A stretch of DNA of 64,000 bases from UBA1181 sp963648205 (lineage in GTDB: Bacteria; Bacteroidota; Bacteroidia; Bacteroidales; Paludibacteraceae). The notes below the pieces were generated by a model that saw only the letters and a list, made by a program, of their open reading frames with translations, did no database searches and had not been told where the DNA came from. The stretch is from contig CAVJCT010000057.1 of the NCBI GenBank assembly GCA_963648205.1, positions 5,952 through 69,951 on the forward strand. The letters are read 5' to 3'. Within the stretch, counting starts at the first letter, position 1. The number at the start of each line of letters is the position of its first letter. A program made the translations under genes and the position numbers. Below are positions 8,138 through 16,483 of this stretch, piece by piece.

Positions 8138-9910
8138 ATGAAAATTACAAAAGCACTTTTCAAAGGTTTGTCATTGGCTACGATCGCCAGTCTGACGCTT
8201 ACGCAATGTGCGCCTTCTTCCTCTGATAATAAAAAAGAGGCAGAATTTCCTCATGCAACCTACGAGTTCCAAGCCAAAGACACTACTTGGAAGAACTTGA
8301 CTGTTCGCGAGAAAATCGGACAAACAATGATGGTCGTCTCTAAATATTTCGACTATAAAGAAGTCGGAAACGGAGACATTAAGGCGTTCATGGAAAAATA
8401 TCCTGTCGGAGGAATTTTCATCGCTCGCTGGTATTACGTTAACTATGAGAAAGAGCCAGAAGCCCTCATCGCACGCACGATGAAGGAGTTCAACGAGGCT
8501 TCTAAATACCCTTTGTTCTTCTCTGAAGACTTCGAACGCGGTATGGGCGAAACGTATGGCAAATACACCCACATGCCTGCCGAAATGTCTATCGGAGCCG
8601 CTAACGACACTGCTTTAGCGTATAATTTCGGAAAATCAATCGCTACAGAGGCTAAGGAGATGGGCTTCAACTGGCTGCTCCACCCTGTGTGCGACTTAAA
8701 TATGAATCCTCTGCAAGAGTTGGTTATCGAGCGTTCTGTCTCCGATAGTGCCAACCTCGCAATTCCTTTGTTGAGAAACCAAATGCACGGTATCCACGAC
8801 CAAAACGTCATCGCTACCGTTAAGCATTTCCCCGGCGACGGTGTTACCATGCGTAACCAACACATCGTTACCACTCCTAATTTCTTGTCGAAAGAGGAGT
8901 GGATCAATTCTTTCGGAAAACTTTTCAAAGAGATGATCGACGGTGGTGCCGCTTCTATTATGGTGGGTCACCTCACATTGCCTTTCTTCCAAACAGACTC
9001 TATCAATGGTCAACTGCCACCTGCAACCTGCTCTCCTGAGTTGATGCAAGGTTTGTTGCGCGACAAGTTGGGCTACAAGGGTGTCATCATCTCCGACGCT
9101 TTGAATATGGGCGGTTGCGCTGGCTACTACAAAGACGAGTTGGAACTCTCTGTTCAAGTCTTTGCTGCAGGTGCTGATGTTGTTCTCTGGCCTTCTCTCG
9201 CCTATATGGACACCGTTGAGGCTCGTATCAACAGAGGCGAAATCCCAATGTCTCGCTTGGACGAGGCTGTTGAGCGTATCTGGGCTTTGCGTGAGCGTTT
9301 TGGCTTGCTCGAGAAAGTTTCGGGCGACTCTATCTTCACGCAGATGAGCGACTCCGACAAGGCTTTGGTGGCTGAAACAGGTACGAAGATCGCTGAGAAA
9401 GCCGTTACCCTTTTGGAAGATAAAAACAACGACATTCCGTTGACAACCGACAAGGTGAAGAAAATCCTCCTCGCTCCTGTAGGCTACTGCATCGACGATA
9501 AGAAATTCGACCTCACCAAGAAAGAGTTGGAGAAACGTGGCTTCGAGGTTACGATGTTGGTGAACCCTCACTTCTACGAGTGGGGCTGGCAAATCGACAA
9601 GTTGGACGCTTACGACAAAATCATCGTGATGTTCGAGAACCGCTACTTCTCACCATTGGGAACTGCCTTGTTTAAAGACAAAGAAGCGTTCGGCGTTTGG
9701 ACTGTCAACATGACCAACTCTGCCAAACGAATCAGCATCTCGTACAGCAACCCTTACTTGAACGAATTGTACGAATCAATTTCACCAGTGCAGATCAACG
9801 CTTACAGTTGCGACGCTTTCACGCAGACTGCCGTTGTCAAAGCACTCTGTGGCGAGATTCCTTTCTCTGGAAAATCTCCAGTGAGATTGCATAGAGAAGA
9901 ATTAAGATAA
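8138..9910 (+). CDS. GH3 family glycosidase, lipoprotein (NagZ-like fold)
   Basis: This is a family 3 glycosidase of about 590 residues with an N-terminal TIM barrel and a following alpha/beta domain. The start ATG at 8138 gives MKITKALFKGL and a lipobox ending TLTQC. ATG 8129 is also in frame. The barrel shows KHFPGDG and the nucleophile Asp in GVIISDALNMGG. The KHFPG...H loop is characteristic of NagZ-like beta-N-acetylglucosaminidases, but here the usual Asp-x-His dyad reads Asn-Gln-His. The neighbours are GH94, GH5 and a sugar symporter. The substrate could therefore be a beta-glucoside (context) or an N-acetylglucosaminide (motif), and the sequence does not settle this. Confidence 0.85.
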   Translation: MKITKALFKGLSLATIASLTLTQCAPSSSDNKKEAEFPHATYEFQAKDTTWKNLTVREKIGQTMMVVSKYFDYKEVGNGDIKAFMEKYPVGGIFIARWYYVNYEKEPEALIARTMKEFNEASKYPLFFSEDFERGMGETYGKYTHMPAEMSIGAANDTALAYNFGKSIATEAKEMGFNWLLHPVCDLNMNPLQELVIERSVSDSANLAIPLLRNQMHGIHDQNVIATVKHFPGDGVTMRNQHIVTTPNFLSKEEWINSFGKLFKEMIDGGAASIMVGHLTLPFFQTDSINGQLPPATCSPELMQGLLRDKLGYKGVIISDALNMGGCAGYYKDELELSVQVFAAGADVVLWPSLAYMDTVEARINRGEIPMSRLDEAVERIWALRERFGLLEKVSGDSIFTQMSDSDKALVAETGTKIAEKAVTLLEDKNNDIPLTTDKVKKILLAPVGYCIDDKKFDLTKKELEKRGFEVTMLVNPHFYEWGWQIDKLDAYDKIIVMFENRYFSPLGTALFKDKEAFGVWTVNMTNSAKRISISYSNPYLNELYESISPVQINAYSCDAFTQTAVVKALCGEIPFSGKSPVRLHREELR

Positions 9911-9935
9911 TTAGATAATAATAATTTTTGAAATA

Positions 9936-11375
9936 ATGAAAAACGGTAAATTATCCATCTTAGAAAAATGTTCATACGGAGCGGGCGACTTGGCTTGCAA
10001 CCTCTTCTGGGGTTTGATCTGTATGGCTACGGTGTTCTATACCGACTATTTCGGAATTGCAGCCGCTGCTGTAGGAACGATGGTGTTGGTAGTCTCTTGT
10101 ATCGATATCGCTTTTGATGTCATCATCGGTGCGATTGCCGATCGCCATAACTCTCGTTGGGGTCGTTTCCGCCCTTGGATCCTCTTCGGCGTGGTTCCAT
10201 TCTGCGTGATTGGGTTCTTGACATTCTACACTCCAGAGTTGAATGATACTGGAAAGTTGATCTACGCTTACGTTACTTTCTTGCTCTGCCGTTTGATGTA
10301 CTCTGTCGTTAATGTGCCATACGGTGCGTTGATGGGTGTCATCTCACCAGATCCTCAAGAGAGAACTGATGTTTCTGCTTTCAGAAACGTGGGTGCACAG
10401 ATCGGTTGCTTGTGTAGCTACGGTTTCGTGTTCGTCATCGTTCGTTACATTCAAGATAACATGCAGGTGGATGGCAAGACAGCCTTCTCATACACCGCCG
10501 CCTTGTATGCCGTTGCTGCATTCATCATGTTGATGTGTACGTTCCTCTTCACTCGCGAGCGTGTTGAACCAGTGAAGGAGGAGAAGAGTAACCTCTCTGA
10601 CGATGTGAAAGACTTGATGCACAACAAGCCTTGGATCACCCTTTCTATCGCTGGTATCGCTATGTTGTTCTTCGTTTTCGTTCACAACGGATTAATCCCT
10701 TACTACGCTAAATATTGCGTGGCAGACTACTCAATCGTTGATGGACAGGAAGTATTCTCAGTTTCTGGAACATTGTTCGGAATCAACCTCACTTGGGAGT
10801 TGGTGTCAACGCTCTTGTTGGCTTCTGGTTCTATCTTCACCATCATCGGTACTTTGTTGATCCAAATCGTTGTGAAGAAATTCGGTAAGAAGAACACTTG
10901 GTTGGGTTGCTTCACTTTGGCATCCATCCTTTCATTGGCATTCTTGTTCTTGGATAAGAGTAACATCGGAACTATCATCCTCCTCAACATCGTCTTCACC
11001 TTGGCAATCGGTCCTTCTGGTTACATCATGTGGAGTATGTACGCCGACGTTGCCGACAACTCGGAGGTTGAAACGGGTCGCCGTGCCACTGGTTTGATCT
11101 ACTCTTCAGCCACTATGGCTCAGAAGTTGGGTCAGGCTTTGGCAAACTCAATCCCTGCTTACGCTTTGGCTGCCATCGGTTTCGTTGCCAACACCGAGTT
11201 GAGCGCGGAGACGATTTCTTCATTGAAGACTTACTTCGCTGTTCTTCCATTGATCGGTTCAGTGATTGGTATCGGAGCTCTCTTGTTCTACACTATCGAC
11301 GAGAAGAAGATCCAAGAGAACTCTCGTATCTTGGAAGAGATGAAGGCTAAACAAGACGCTTGTAAAAAAGAGTAA
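9936..11375 (+). CDS. GPH-family sugar:cation symporter (MFS)
   Basis: The 479-residue protein has about twelve hydrophobic segments. It also has the N-terminal signature of the glycoside-pentoside-hexuronide (GPH/MelB-like) symporters: EKCSYGAGDLACNLFWG, then DIAFDVIIGAIADRHNSRWGRFRPWIL at about residues 60-86. Such carriers import disaccharides or glycosides with Na+ or H+ across the inner membrane. It begins 25 bases after the GH3 gene and closes the beta-glucan cassette, which makes cellobiose the most likely cargo (inference). The C-terminal tail is cytoplasmic and charged. A hairpin terminator follows. Confidence 0.9.
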   Translation: MKNGKLSILEKCSYGAGDLACNLFWGLICMATVFYTDYFGIAAAAVGTMVLVVSCIDIAFDVIIGAIADRHNSRWGRFRPWILFGVVPFCVIGFLTFYTPELNDTGKLIYAYVTFLLCRLMYSVVNVPYGALMGVISPDPQERTDVSAFRNVGAQIGCLCSYGFVFVIVRYIQDNMQVDGKTAFSYTAALYAVAAFIMLMCTFLFTRERVEPVKEEKSNLSDDVKDLMHNKPWITLSIAGIAMLFFVFVHNGLIPYYAKYCVADYSIVDGQEVFSVSGTLFGINLTWELVSTLLLASGSIFTIIGTLLIQIVVKKFGKKNTWLGCFTLASILSLAFLFLDKSNIGTIILLNIVFTLAIGPSGYIMWSMYADVADNSEVETGRRATGLIYSSATMAQKLGQALANSIPAYALAAIGFVANTELSAETISSLKTYFAVLPLIGSVIGIGALLFYTIDEKKIQENSRILEEMKAKQDACKKE

Positions 11376-11400
11376 TTGTTAGTTCTATAGCATATTAAAA

Positions 11401-11431
11401 AGCCCGGTGTGAAAGCATCGGGCTTTTTAGT
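11401..11431 (+). terminator. Terminator after the symporter gene
   Basis: A 9-bp stem with one G-U pair (AGCCCGGTG / CATCGGGCT) is followed by a short T-run. It ends the GH94-GH5-GH3-symporter cassette. Confidence 0.75.
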
Positions 11432-11519
11432 TGTATTGCAGTAGGGTAGAAAACAATTTTTGTGTTACCTTTGCAAAATGTTATTTTAAGACGATTTTCA
11501 CAGATTAAACTGACGTAAT

Positions 11520-12659
11520 ATGAATCTTTTCGATGTGTACCCCTTGTACAATGTGAATATTGTAAAGGGAAAAGGCTGTAAGGTTTGGGACGATAAAGGT
11601 CAAGAATACTTAGACTTTTATGGTGGTCATGCGGTTATCAGCATTGGTCATTGCCACCCACACTATGTGGAGATGATGACAAAGCAACTCAACGAGTTGG
11701 GCTTCTACTCTAACTCAGTGGTCAACAAGTTGCAAGTGCAGTTGGCAGAGCGTTTGGGCAAGATTTCTGGTTATGAGGATTACCAGTTGTTCTTGATCAA
11801 TTCGGGTGCCGAGGCAAATGAGAATGCACTGAAACTTTCATCTTTCTACAACGGTCGTACACGAGTTTTATCTGTTGAAAAAGCATTCCACGGACGTACT
11901 TCCTTGGCTGTCGAGGTAACCAACAACCCAAAGATCATCGCTCCTATCAATGATGGAAAACATGTAACCTACCTTCCCCTCAACGACTTAGAGGCTTGGA
12001 AGAAGGAGATTGAAAAGGGTGATGTCTGCGCTGTCATCTTGGAGTGCATCCAGGGTGTGGGCGGTATCAGAATGGTCGAGAAGGATTTCTTGCAGGGTCT
12101 TCGTGAGGTATGCGACAAGTACAACACGGTGTTGATCTGCGACGAGATTCAGTGCGGTTACGGTCGTTCAGGAAAATTCTTCGCTCACCAACATCTTGGT
12201 GTGAAGCCAGATTTGATTACGGTCGCAAAAGGAATCGGAAACGGTTTCCCAATGGCTGCTGTTTTGATTTCGCCAAAGTTCACTCCAGTCTACGGTCAGT
12301 TGGGAACTACTTTCGGAGGAAACCACCTCGCATGTACTGCTGCTTTGGCTGTTATCGACGTGATGGAGAAAGAGAACCTCATCGCCAACGTGGCAGAGGT
12401 TGGTGAATATTTCATCCAAAAACTCAAAGATGCTAAGTTGCCACACGTTGTGGATATCCGTGGTCGTGGTTTGATGATCGGTGTCGAGTTGGATTGCCCA
12501 TACAAGGCGATTCGCAACGACCTCGTTTTCGAACAGCACACCTTCACTGGTTGCAGTGGAACCAACGTGTTGAGAATCTTGCCTCCACTCTGCATCACAA
12601 AGGCAAACGTAGACGACTTCATCGAGCGTTTGAAAAGATCTCTTTCTAAAAACTACTAA
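11520..12659 (+). CDS. argD: Acetylornithine/succinylornithine aminotransferase-type enzyme
   Basis: This is a class III PLP-dependent aminotransferase of 379 residues. GGHAVISIGHCHP and NSGAEANENALKL contact the cofactor. Asp208 in CDEIQCGYGRSG binds the pyridine nitrogen, and the Schiff-base Lys237 lies in VAKGIGNGFP. The length and N-terminal form (YPLYNVNIVKGKGCKVWD) match ArgD of Bacteroidota. In that phylum arginine synthesis is known to use N-succinyl rather than N-acetyl intermediates, so the substrate is probably N-succinylornithine (established for Bacteroides, inferred here). A -7-like TACCTTTG lies at 11466-11473. hisIE follows after 11 bases, so the two are likely co-transcribed. 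Confidence 0.88.
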   Translation: MNLFDVYPLYNVNIVKGKGCKVWDDKGQEYLDFYGGHAVISIGHCHPHYVEMMTKQLNELGFYSNSVVNKLQVQLAERLGKISGYEDYQLFLINSGAEANENALKLSSFYNGRTRVLSVEKAFHGRTSLAVEVTNNPKIIAPINDGKHVTYLPLNDLEAWKKEIEKGDVCAVILECIQGVGGIRMVEKDFLQGLREVCDKYNTVLICDEIQCGYGRSGKFFAHQHLGVKPDLITVAKGIGNGFPMAAVLISPKFTPVYGQLGTTFGGNHLACTAALAVIDVMEKENLIANVAEVGEYFIQKLKDAKLPHVVDIRGRGLMIGVELDCPYKAIRNDLVFEQHTFTGCSGTNVLRILPPLCITKANVDDFIERLKRSLSKNY

Positions 12660-12670
12660 AACAAGAAGGA

Positions 12671-13249
12671 ATGGCAGATCAGAAGTTATTTCAGGCAGTA
12701 GTGCAGGATGTTCGCGACCAGAAGATTCTGAGAATCGGGTATGTGAACGATGAGGCTCTCGCTAAGATGGACGAAACCAAAGAGGTTTACCTCTTGAATA
12801 GCGAAAAAACAGCAATCGAAGTGGTTACGGGTGGTGAATATTTCAAGCCAGTAGCCGTAGACGATATCGTTTATAATACGGAGAAGACGGCAGTTGTCAT
12901 CAAGGCTCGTCCAGAGGGTTCGACCACAGGTGCTGACACATTCCGTGGTGAGAAGAATTTGGAAGATTTGGCTTTCTTGTCATACTTGCAGACTTTCATC
13001 GAGAAGCGCAAACGTGAGATGCCAGAAGGTTCGTACACCACGAAACTCTTCACTAAGGGAGTCAACAAAATATCTCAGAAAGTGGGCGAGGAGGCTGTCG
13101 AGACCATCATCGAGGCGACGAACGGCACCAGCGAGCAGTTCCTCTACGAATCGTCCGATTTGATGTACCATCTCATCGTATTGCTCACCGAGAAAGGCTA
13201 CCGCATCGAGGATTTGGCACGAGAGTTGAAAGCAAGACATAAAGAGTAA
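12671..13249 (+). CDS. hisE: HisIE protein with degenerate HisI half
   Basis: The 192 residues have the two-domain layout of HisIE. The C-terminal half (about 95-192) is a good phosphoribosyl-ATP pyrophosphatase: LQTFIEKRK, MPEGSYTTKLF, KISQKVGEEAVETIIEA and DLMYHLIVLL. The N-terminal half aligns with phosphoribosyl-AMP cyclohydrolase (AVVQDVRDQKILRIGYVNDEAL) but lacks its active site. The Asp-rich metal motif (DCDxD) is replaced by a segment reading DDIVYNTEK. The CHTG cysteine is serine (STTG), the final DTC(W/F)G cysteine is lost (DTFRG), and the usual W-T-K-G-E segment is absent. I infer pyrophosphatase-only activity, so a separate cyclohydrolase would be needed. It is co-directional with argD. 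Confidence 0.85.
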   Translation: MADQKLFQAVVQDVRDQKILRIGYVNDEALAKMDETKEVYLLNSEKTAIEVVTGGEYFKPVAVDDIVYNTEKTAVVIKARPEGSTTGADTFRGEKNLEDLAFLSYLQTFIEKRKREMPEGSYTTKLFTKGVNKISQKVGEEAVETIIEATNGTSEQFLYESSDLMYHLIVLLTEKGYRIEDLARELKARHKE

Positions 13250-13286
13250 GAAAATACTCAAAAATACCCTCATCACGAGGTCTAAG

Positions 13287-13325
13287 ATTCACAAGATAAT
13301 TAGATGTCTTGTGAATTTTTTGTTT
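13287..13325 (+). terminator. Terminator after hisIE
   Basis: A perfect 10-bp stem (ATTCACAAGA / TCTTGTGAAT) with a 10-base loop is followed by a T-rich tail. It closes the argD-hisIE unit. Confidence 0.8.
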
Positions 13326-13475
13326 TATATAGGATTAATTTATTGTGTTTTGAAAAATAAAAACCGACAAACACGCTATGTTTTTCAATTTTTTATTATA
13401 ATTGCACGACGAAGTTAAGATTTTTTTGACCTGGGTACTCTCTATAGCCATTAGACACACTTAATATCTAATATT

Positions 13476-15785
13476 ATGAGAATAAAAAATCTTTGGGCTT
13501 TATTGTCCTTACTTTGTGCGGCTTCGTATGCTAATGCCGCGGAGGGTGACGCTTACGAATGGCCAGCGTACTCGCCAAACATTTACTACAATTTCAATGA
13601 TGAGGTGGGCACTGTCGACGTTCCTACGAAAGATGTTGACGGTGATTGTATTAAAGCTGCTGCGGGTGTTAAAAGCAAGCAGTACTGGTCTTTCATCTAT
13701 GGTGCAAATCGTTGCAGTAAAATCACAGACACTGCAATTGAAAACTTGTTGAACTACTTCAATCAAGAGTTCGACTACATCACCAATGATATGGGATGGC
13801 CTCGCGATAGTCGTGTGCAAAATGGTTATCGAAGTGCTGTATATCTCTATGGTTCAATGGATTGTACTGGTTCAAACGATACCACCGCAACGGGAGGTTG
13901 GCAAACGACTATCGATGGGTACCCTGCTGTCAATGCTTCTTACTATCCTGTTTATAGTTTCGACCCTTCTTGCCCTTACTCAGACCGTGTGTCGCAGATG
14001 AATGCGATGATTCATGAGGGCATTCACTGTATTTTGACGGACTTAGGTGCAAAATACGTTCACTGGTTCCAAGAGGGTGGAAACACTTGGTTGCAGCAAG
14101 AGATGGCTGTTCGCCGAGGAACTACAGACAAGACTAAGAGTAATGCTTACTCGGGTATGGGATTCTTGAATGGTGCATGTATTATTGCCCCATTTATGCC
14201 TATCGAGTGTTACAGTGGTTGGTTGTTGGATGGCTCCTTCGGTGGACCAGGCGCACAAGGTGTAGGTGGAAACAACTGGCGTACTTATTTGGGAGGAACA
14301 CAGTATTCTAACATTTTCCCAACTTTCTTAGGCGTATGGATCAGTTCAGGTGCAGTGCCTTGGTTGTGGAAAAACACTCCTAGCATAGATGGAAGCAACT
14401 ATATTTTGGAGACAATGGCAGGTCAGATGGGTGATGCGCAAGTTCGTCGTCTTATCATGGAGTATCGTGCAAAATTGGCAATGCTCGATATGCAAGGCTG
14501 GTCTGAGAATATCCGTACGCTCTTGAATGACAACTTCGGAAGACAATTAGGTTGCGAGGCAGAAGACAGCAACTGGGATTCTGACTGTTCAATCAAGAAT
14601 GTCGCAAAATGGTATGCCACTCCTTATCAAACGATGACTGAGCAGAATGGCGTGTTGACTCCTAACAGCGAGACAACCCCAGGTTGGTCGGGTGCTAACA
14701 TCGTTCCTTTGACTGTCAACGGAACGACCGTAAAGGTGAAATTGACCCCTATCGGAGATAACATGAGTTTGCAACTCTGCTACCGTGCAACCGATGGTAC
14801 TCCAGTCTACAGCGAGCCTGTTATGGGTGAGGGATCTGCAACGCTCCGTCTCGACAAGACTCCTCAGAGTGGCGTCGTCTTTGCCGTTGTCTGCAACACC
14901 GACTATGCATATAAAGGCGAAGAGACACGTACAAAGCACCACAACTATACTTTGACGCTTGAAAATGGTATCTCGGGTGCTGCTGATGCTAAAACTCGCT
15001 GGTACAACGATTTCAACCTGCAATACGACTGGTCTTCTGTCTGCAATAACTGCGACGAGGAGGAGGTGAAGAAAGAGTCTGAAATTGAGACTATCTACGA
15101 AGAGAACTACGAGGTGTCTTTGCCTATCGCAAGCGACTACGCTTCAGCATCTGTCTATTTGGATGCTACTACTTTGGCTTCAAAATTCAATATGACTGCT
15201 GCTGAACTCATTGCTGCTAACATTAATTTCTATGGTGTCAACAGCGATGGTACGTTCTACAAAACATCCACAGCCAACGACCCAGGTCACTGGTTCAATA
15301 ACAGTGGCGATGTCGTTGCTTACTCTAATGAGAAAGCAACCATCTTCTCCGAGTTGACATTGGACAAGATGCTCATCAGCATTGGTCATTATCCAGATCG
15401 TGTTTCTGTAGGCGATAAATACACTGTTTCTCAAGTATTTGTCGTTGGTATGAAGGCAATAAAACTCAACTTCAACGTTACAATCACTGCGCAATCAACG
15501 GGTGTTGAATCAATCGCAAACGCCAAGAAGGACATGCTCAACGTCTACTATTCTGACGATGATGTTGTGGCAGAATACACTGTTCCTTTCAACAACGTGC
15601 CAGTGAAATTGAGCCTTTACACCGCTACTGGTTATCTCCTCACTCACTTTGTTAATGCAATTCAAAGTCAGGGCGACTACACTCACGCATTGAAACTCAG
15701 TGAGGCTGGCCTCAACGCTGGTGTTTATCTCTTGAAATTGTCTTACCCAAGCCACTCAGAGACGAAGGTCATCCGTTTGAAGTAA
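13476..15785 (+). CDS. T9SS-secreted protein with gluzincin-like HEGIH motif
   Basis: The 769-residue protein has an N-terminal Sec signal (MRIKNLWALLSLLCAASYANA). The C-terminus looks like a T9SS type-A sorting domain: VKLSLYTATGYLL ... LNAGVYLLKLSY, ending KVIRLK. The N-terminal ~350 residues contain HEGIH at 180-184, matching the zinc-protease signature HExxH. A Glu at 200 in WFQEGGNTW sits at gluzincin spacing. Two cysteine-containing segments and a beta-rich central region follow. The overall shape suggests an exported metallopeptidase-like protein related to those of the DUF6055 type, like the protein at 36726. Activity is unproven. A bidirectional terminator at 15806-15837 separates it from a convergent gene. 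Confidence 0.75.
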   Translation: MRIKNLWALLSLLCAASYANAAEGDAYEWPAYSPNIYYNFNDEVGTVDVPTKDVDGDCIKAAAGVKSKQYWSFIYGANRCSKITDTAIENLLNYFNQEFDYITNDMGWPRDSRVQNGYRSAVYLYGSMDCTGSNDTTATGGWQTTIDGYPAVNASYYPVYSFDPSCPYSDRVSQMNAMIHEGIHCILTDLGAKYVHWFQEGGNTWLQQEMAVRRGTTDKTKSNAYSGMGFLNGACIIAPFMPIECYSGWLLDGSFGGPGAQGVGGNNWRTYLGGTQYSNIFPTFLGVWISSGAVPWLWKNTPSIDGSNYILETMAGQMGDAQVRRLIMEYRAKLAMLDMQGWSENIRTLLNDNFGRQLGCEAEDSNWDSDCSIKNVAKWYATPYQTMTEQNGVLTPNSETTPGWSGANIVPLTVNGTTVKVKLTPIGDNMSLQLCYRATDGTPVYSEPVMGEGSATLRLDKTPQSGVVFAVVCNTDYAYKGEETRTKHHNYTLTLENGISGAADAKTRWYNDFNLQYDWSSVCNNCDEEEVKKESEIETIYEENYEVSLPIASDYASASVYLDATTLASKFNMTAAELIAANINFYGVNSDGTFYKTSTANDPGHWFNNSGDVVAYSNEKATIFSELTLDKMLISIGHYPDRVSVGDKYTVSQVFVVGMKAIKLNFNVTITAQSTGVESIANAKKDMLNVYYSDDDVVAEYTVPFNNVPVKLSLYTATGYLLTHFVNAIQSQGDYTHALKLSEAGLNAGVYLLKLSYPSHSETKVIRLK

Positions 15786-15805
15786 TACGCTGTAATAGAT
15801 ACGAT

Positions 15806-15837
15806 AAAAGGTCTTAGGTTCGCGCCTAAGACCTTTT
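15806..15837. terminator. Bidirectional terminator
   Basis: A perfect 13-bp stem (AAAAGGTCTTAGG / CCTAAGACCTTTT) with a six-base loop lies between convergent genes ending at 15785 (+) and 15860 (-). A-runs on one side and T-runs on the other allow use in both directions. Confidence 0.85.
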
Positions 15838-15859
15838 GTCATTATATGAGAGAACGACA

Positions 15860-16456
15860 CTATTCTTCGATTCTCAATCCCTCTAATTTCTCTAATTTTG
15901 CCTTTATCCGTTCATAATCGTTCAAGCGAATCTGCAATTGCATCTGACATTCATTGTCAAAATTTTGAGATAGTATCGTCGGATTATCTTCTTTGATCAC
16001 TTTCATCACATCATTCATAATGAAATAGCCGAATGAAATGGTGAAGGTTGCCTCCAAATTGCGTTCTACGATTTCCCCATTTTCGAAAGCATCCAATGAG
16101 GCTGTTTTGTAAGCATTGATCAACCCACTCGTACCTAATTTTGTGCCACCAAAATAACGTACAACCACCATCAAGACGTTGACTACATTCTTAGACATCA
16201 GTGCGCCTAAGATAGGTCGTCCAGCCGTGCCAGAAGGCTCTCCGTCGTCGTTAGAACGTGTTTCGGGGTTTAAAGGGTTTATGATATAGGCAAAGCAAAC
16301 ATGACGGGCATCATGGTGTTTTTTCCGAAGGTCGTCAATAATCGGTTTTACTTGTTCTTTAGAAAAAACAGGAAAAGCGAAAGCAAAAAACTTGCTTCCC
16401 TTTTCCTTGTAAAGTCCCTCACAGGGTGAGGTTATGGTCAAATATGCGTCATCCAT
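15860..16456 (-). CDS. YigZ/IMPACT-family protein
   Basis: This 198-residue protein belongs to the YigZ/IMPACT family (UPF0029 fold). It carries the signature KGSKFFAFAFPV, the HDARHVCFAYII segment with NDDGEPSGTAGRPIL, and VVVRYFGGTKLGTSGLINAYK. A smaller C-terminal alpha/beta domain (residues ~135-198) follows, as in other members. The biochemical role of bacterial YigZ is not settled; eukaryotic IMPACT regulates GCN2. It is encoded 27 bases downstream of the DEAD-box helicase on the same strand, so co-transcription is likely. Nothing unusual was seen. Confidence 0.92.
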   Translation of the reverse strand: MDDAYLTITSPCEGLYKEKGSKFFAFAFPVFSKEQVKPIIDDLRKKHHDARHVCFAYIINPLNPETRSNDDGEPSGTAGRPILGALMSKNVVNVLMVVVRYFGGTKLGTSGLINAYKTASLDAFENGEIVERNLEATFTISFGYFIMNDVMKVIKEDNPTILSQNFDNECQMQLQIRLNDYERIKAKLEKLEGLRIEE

Positions 16457-16483
16457 TCAAAATCAGATGATGTTTGAACGTTT

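Noticed and set aside
8696..9592. 298-residue open frame on the minus strand
   Set aside because: It is antisense to the GH3 gene and has no recognisable motif or start signals.
4308..11375. A polysaccharide utilisation locus of the SusCD type
   Set aside because: No TonB-dependent receptor, SusD-like lipoprotein or hybrid two-component regulator is present in or near the cassette.
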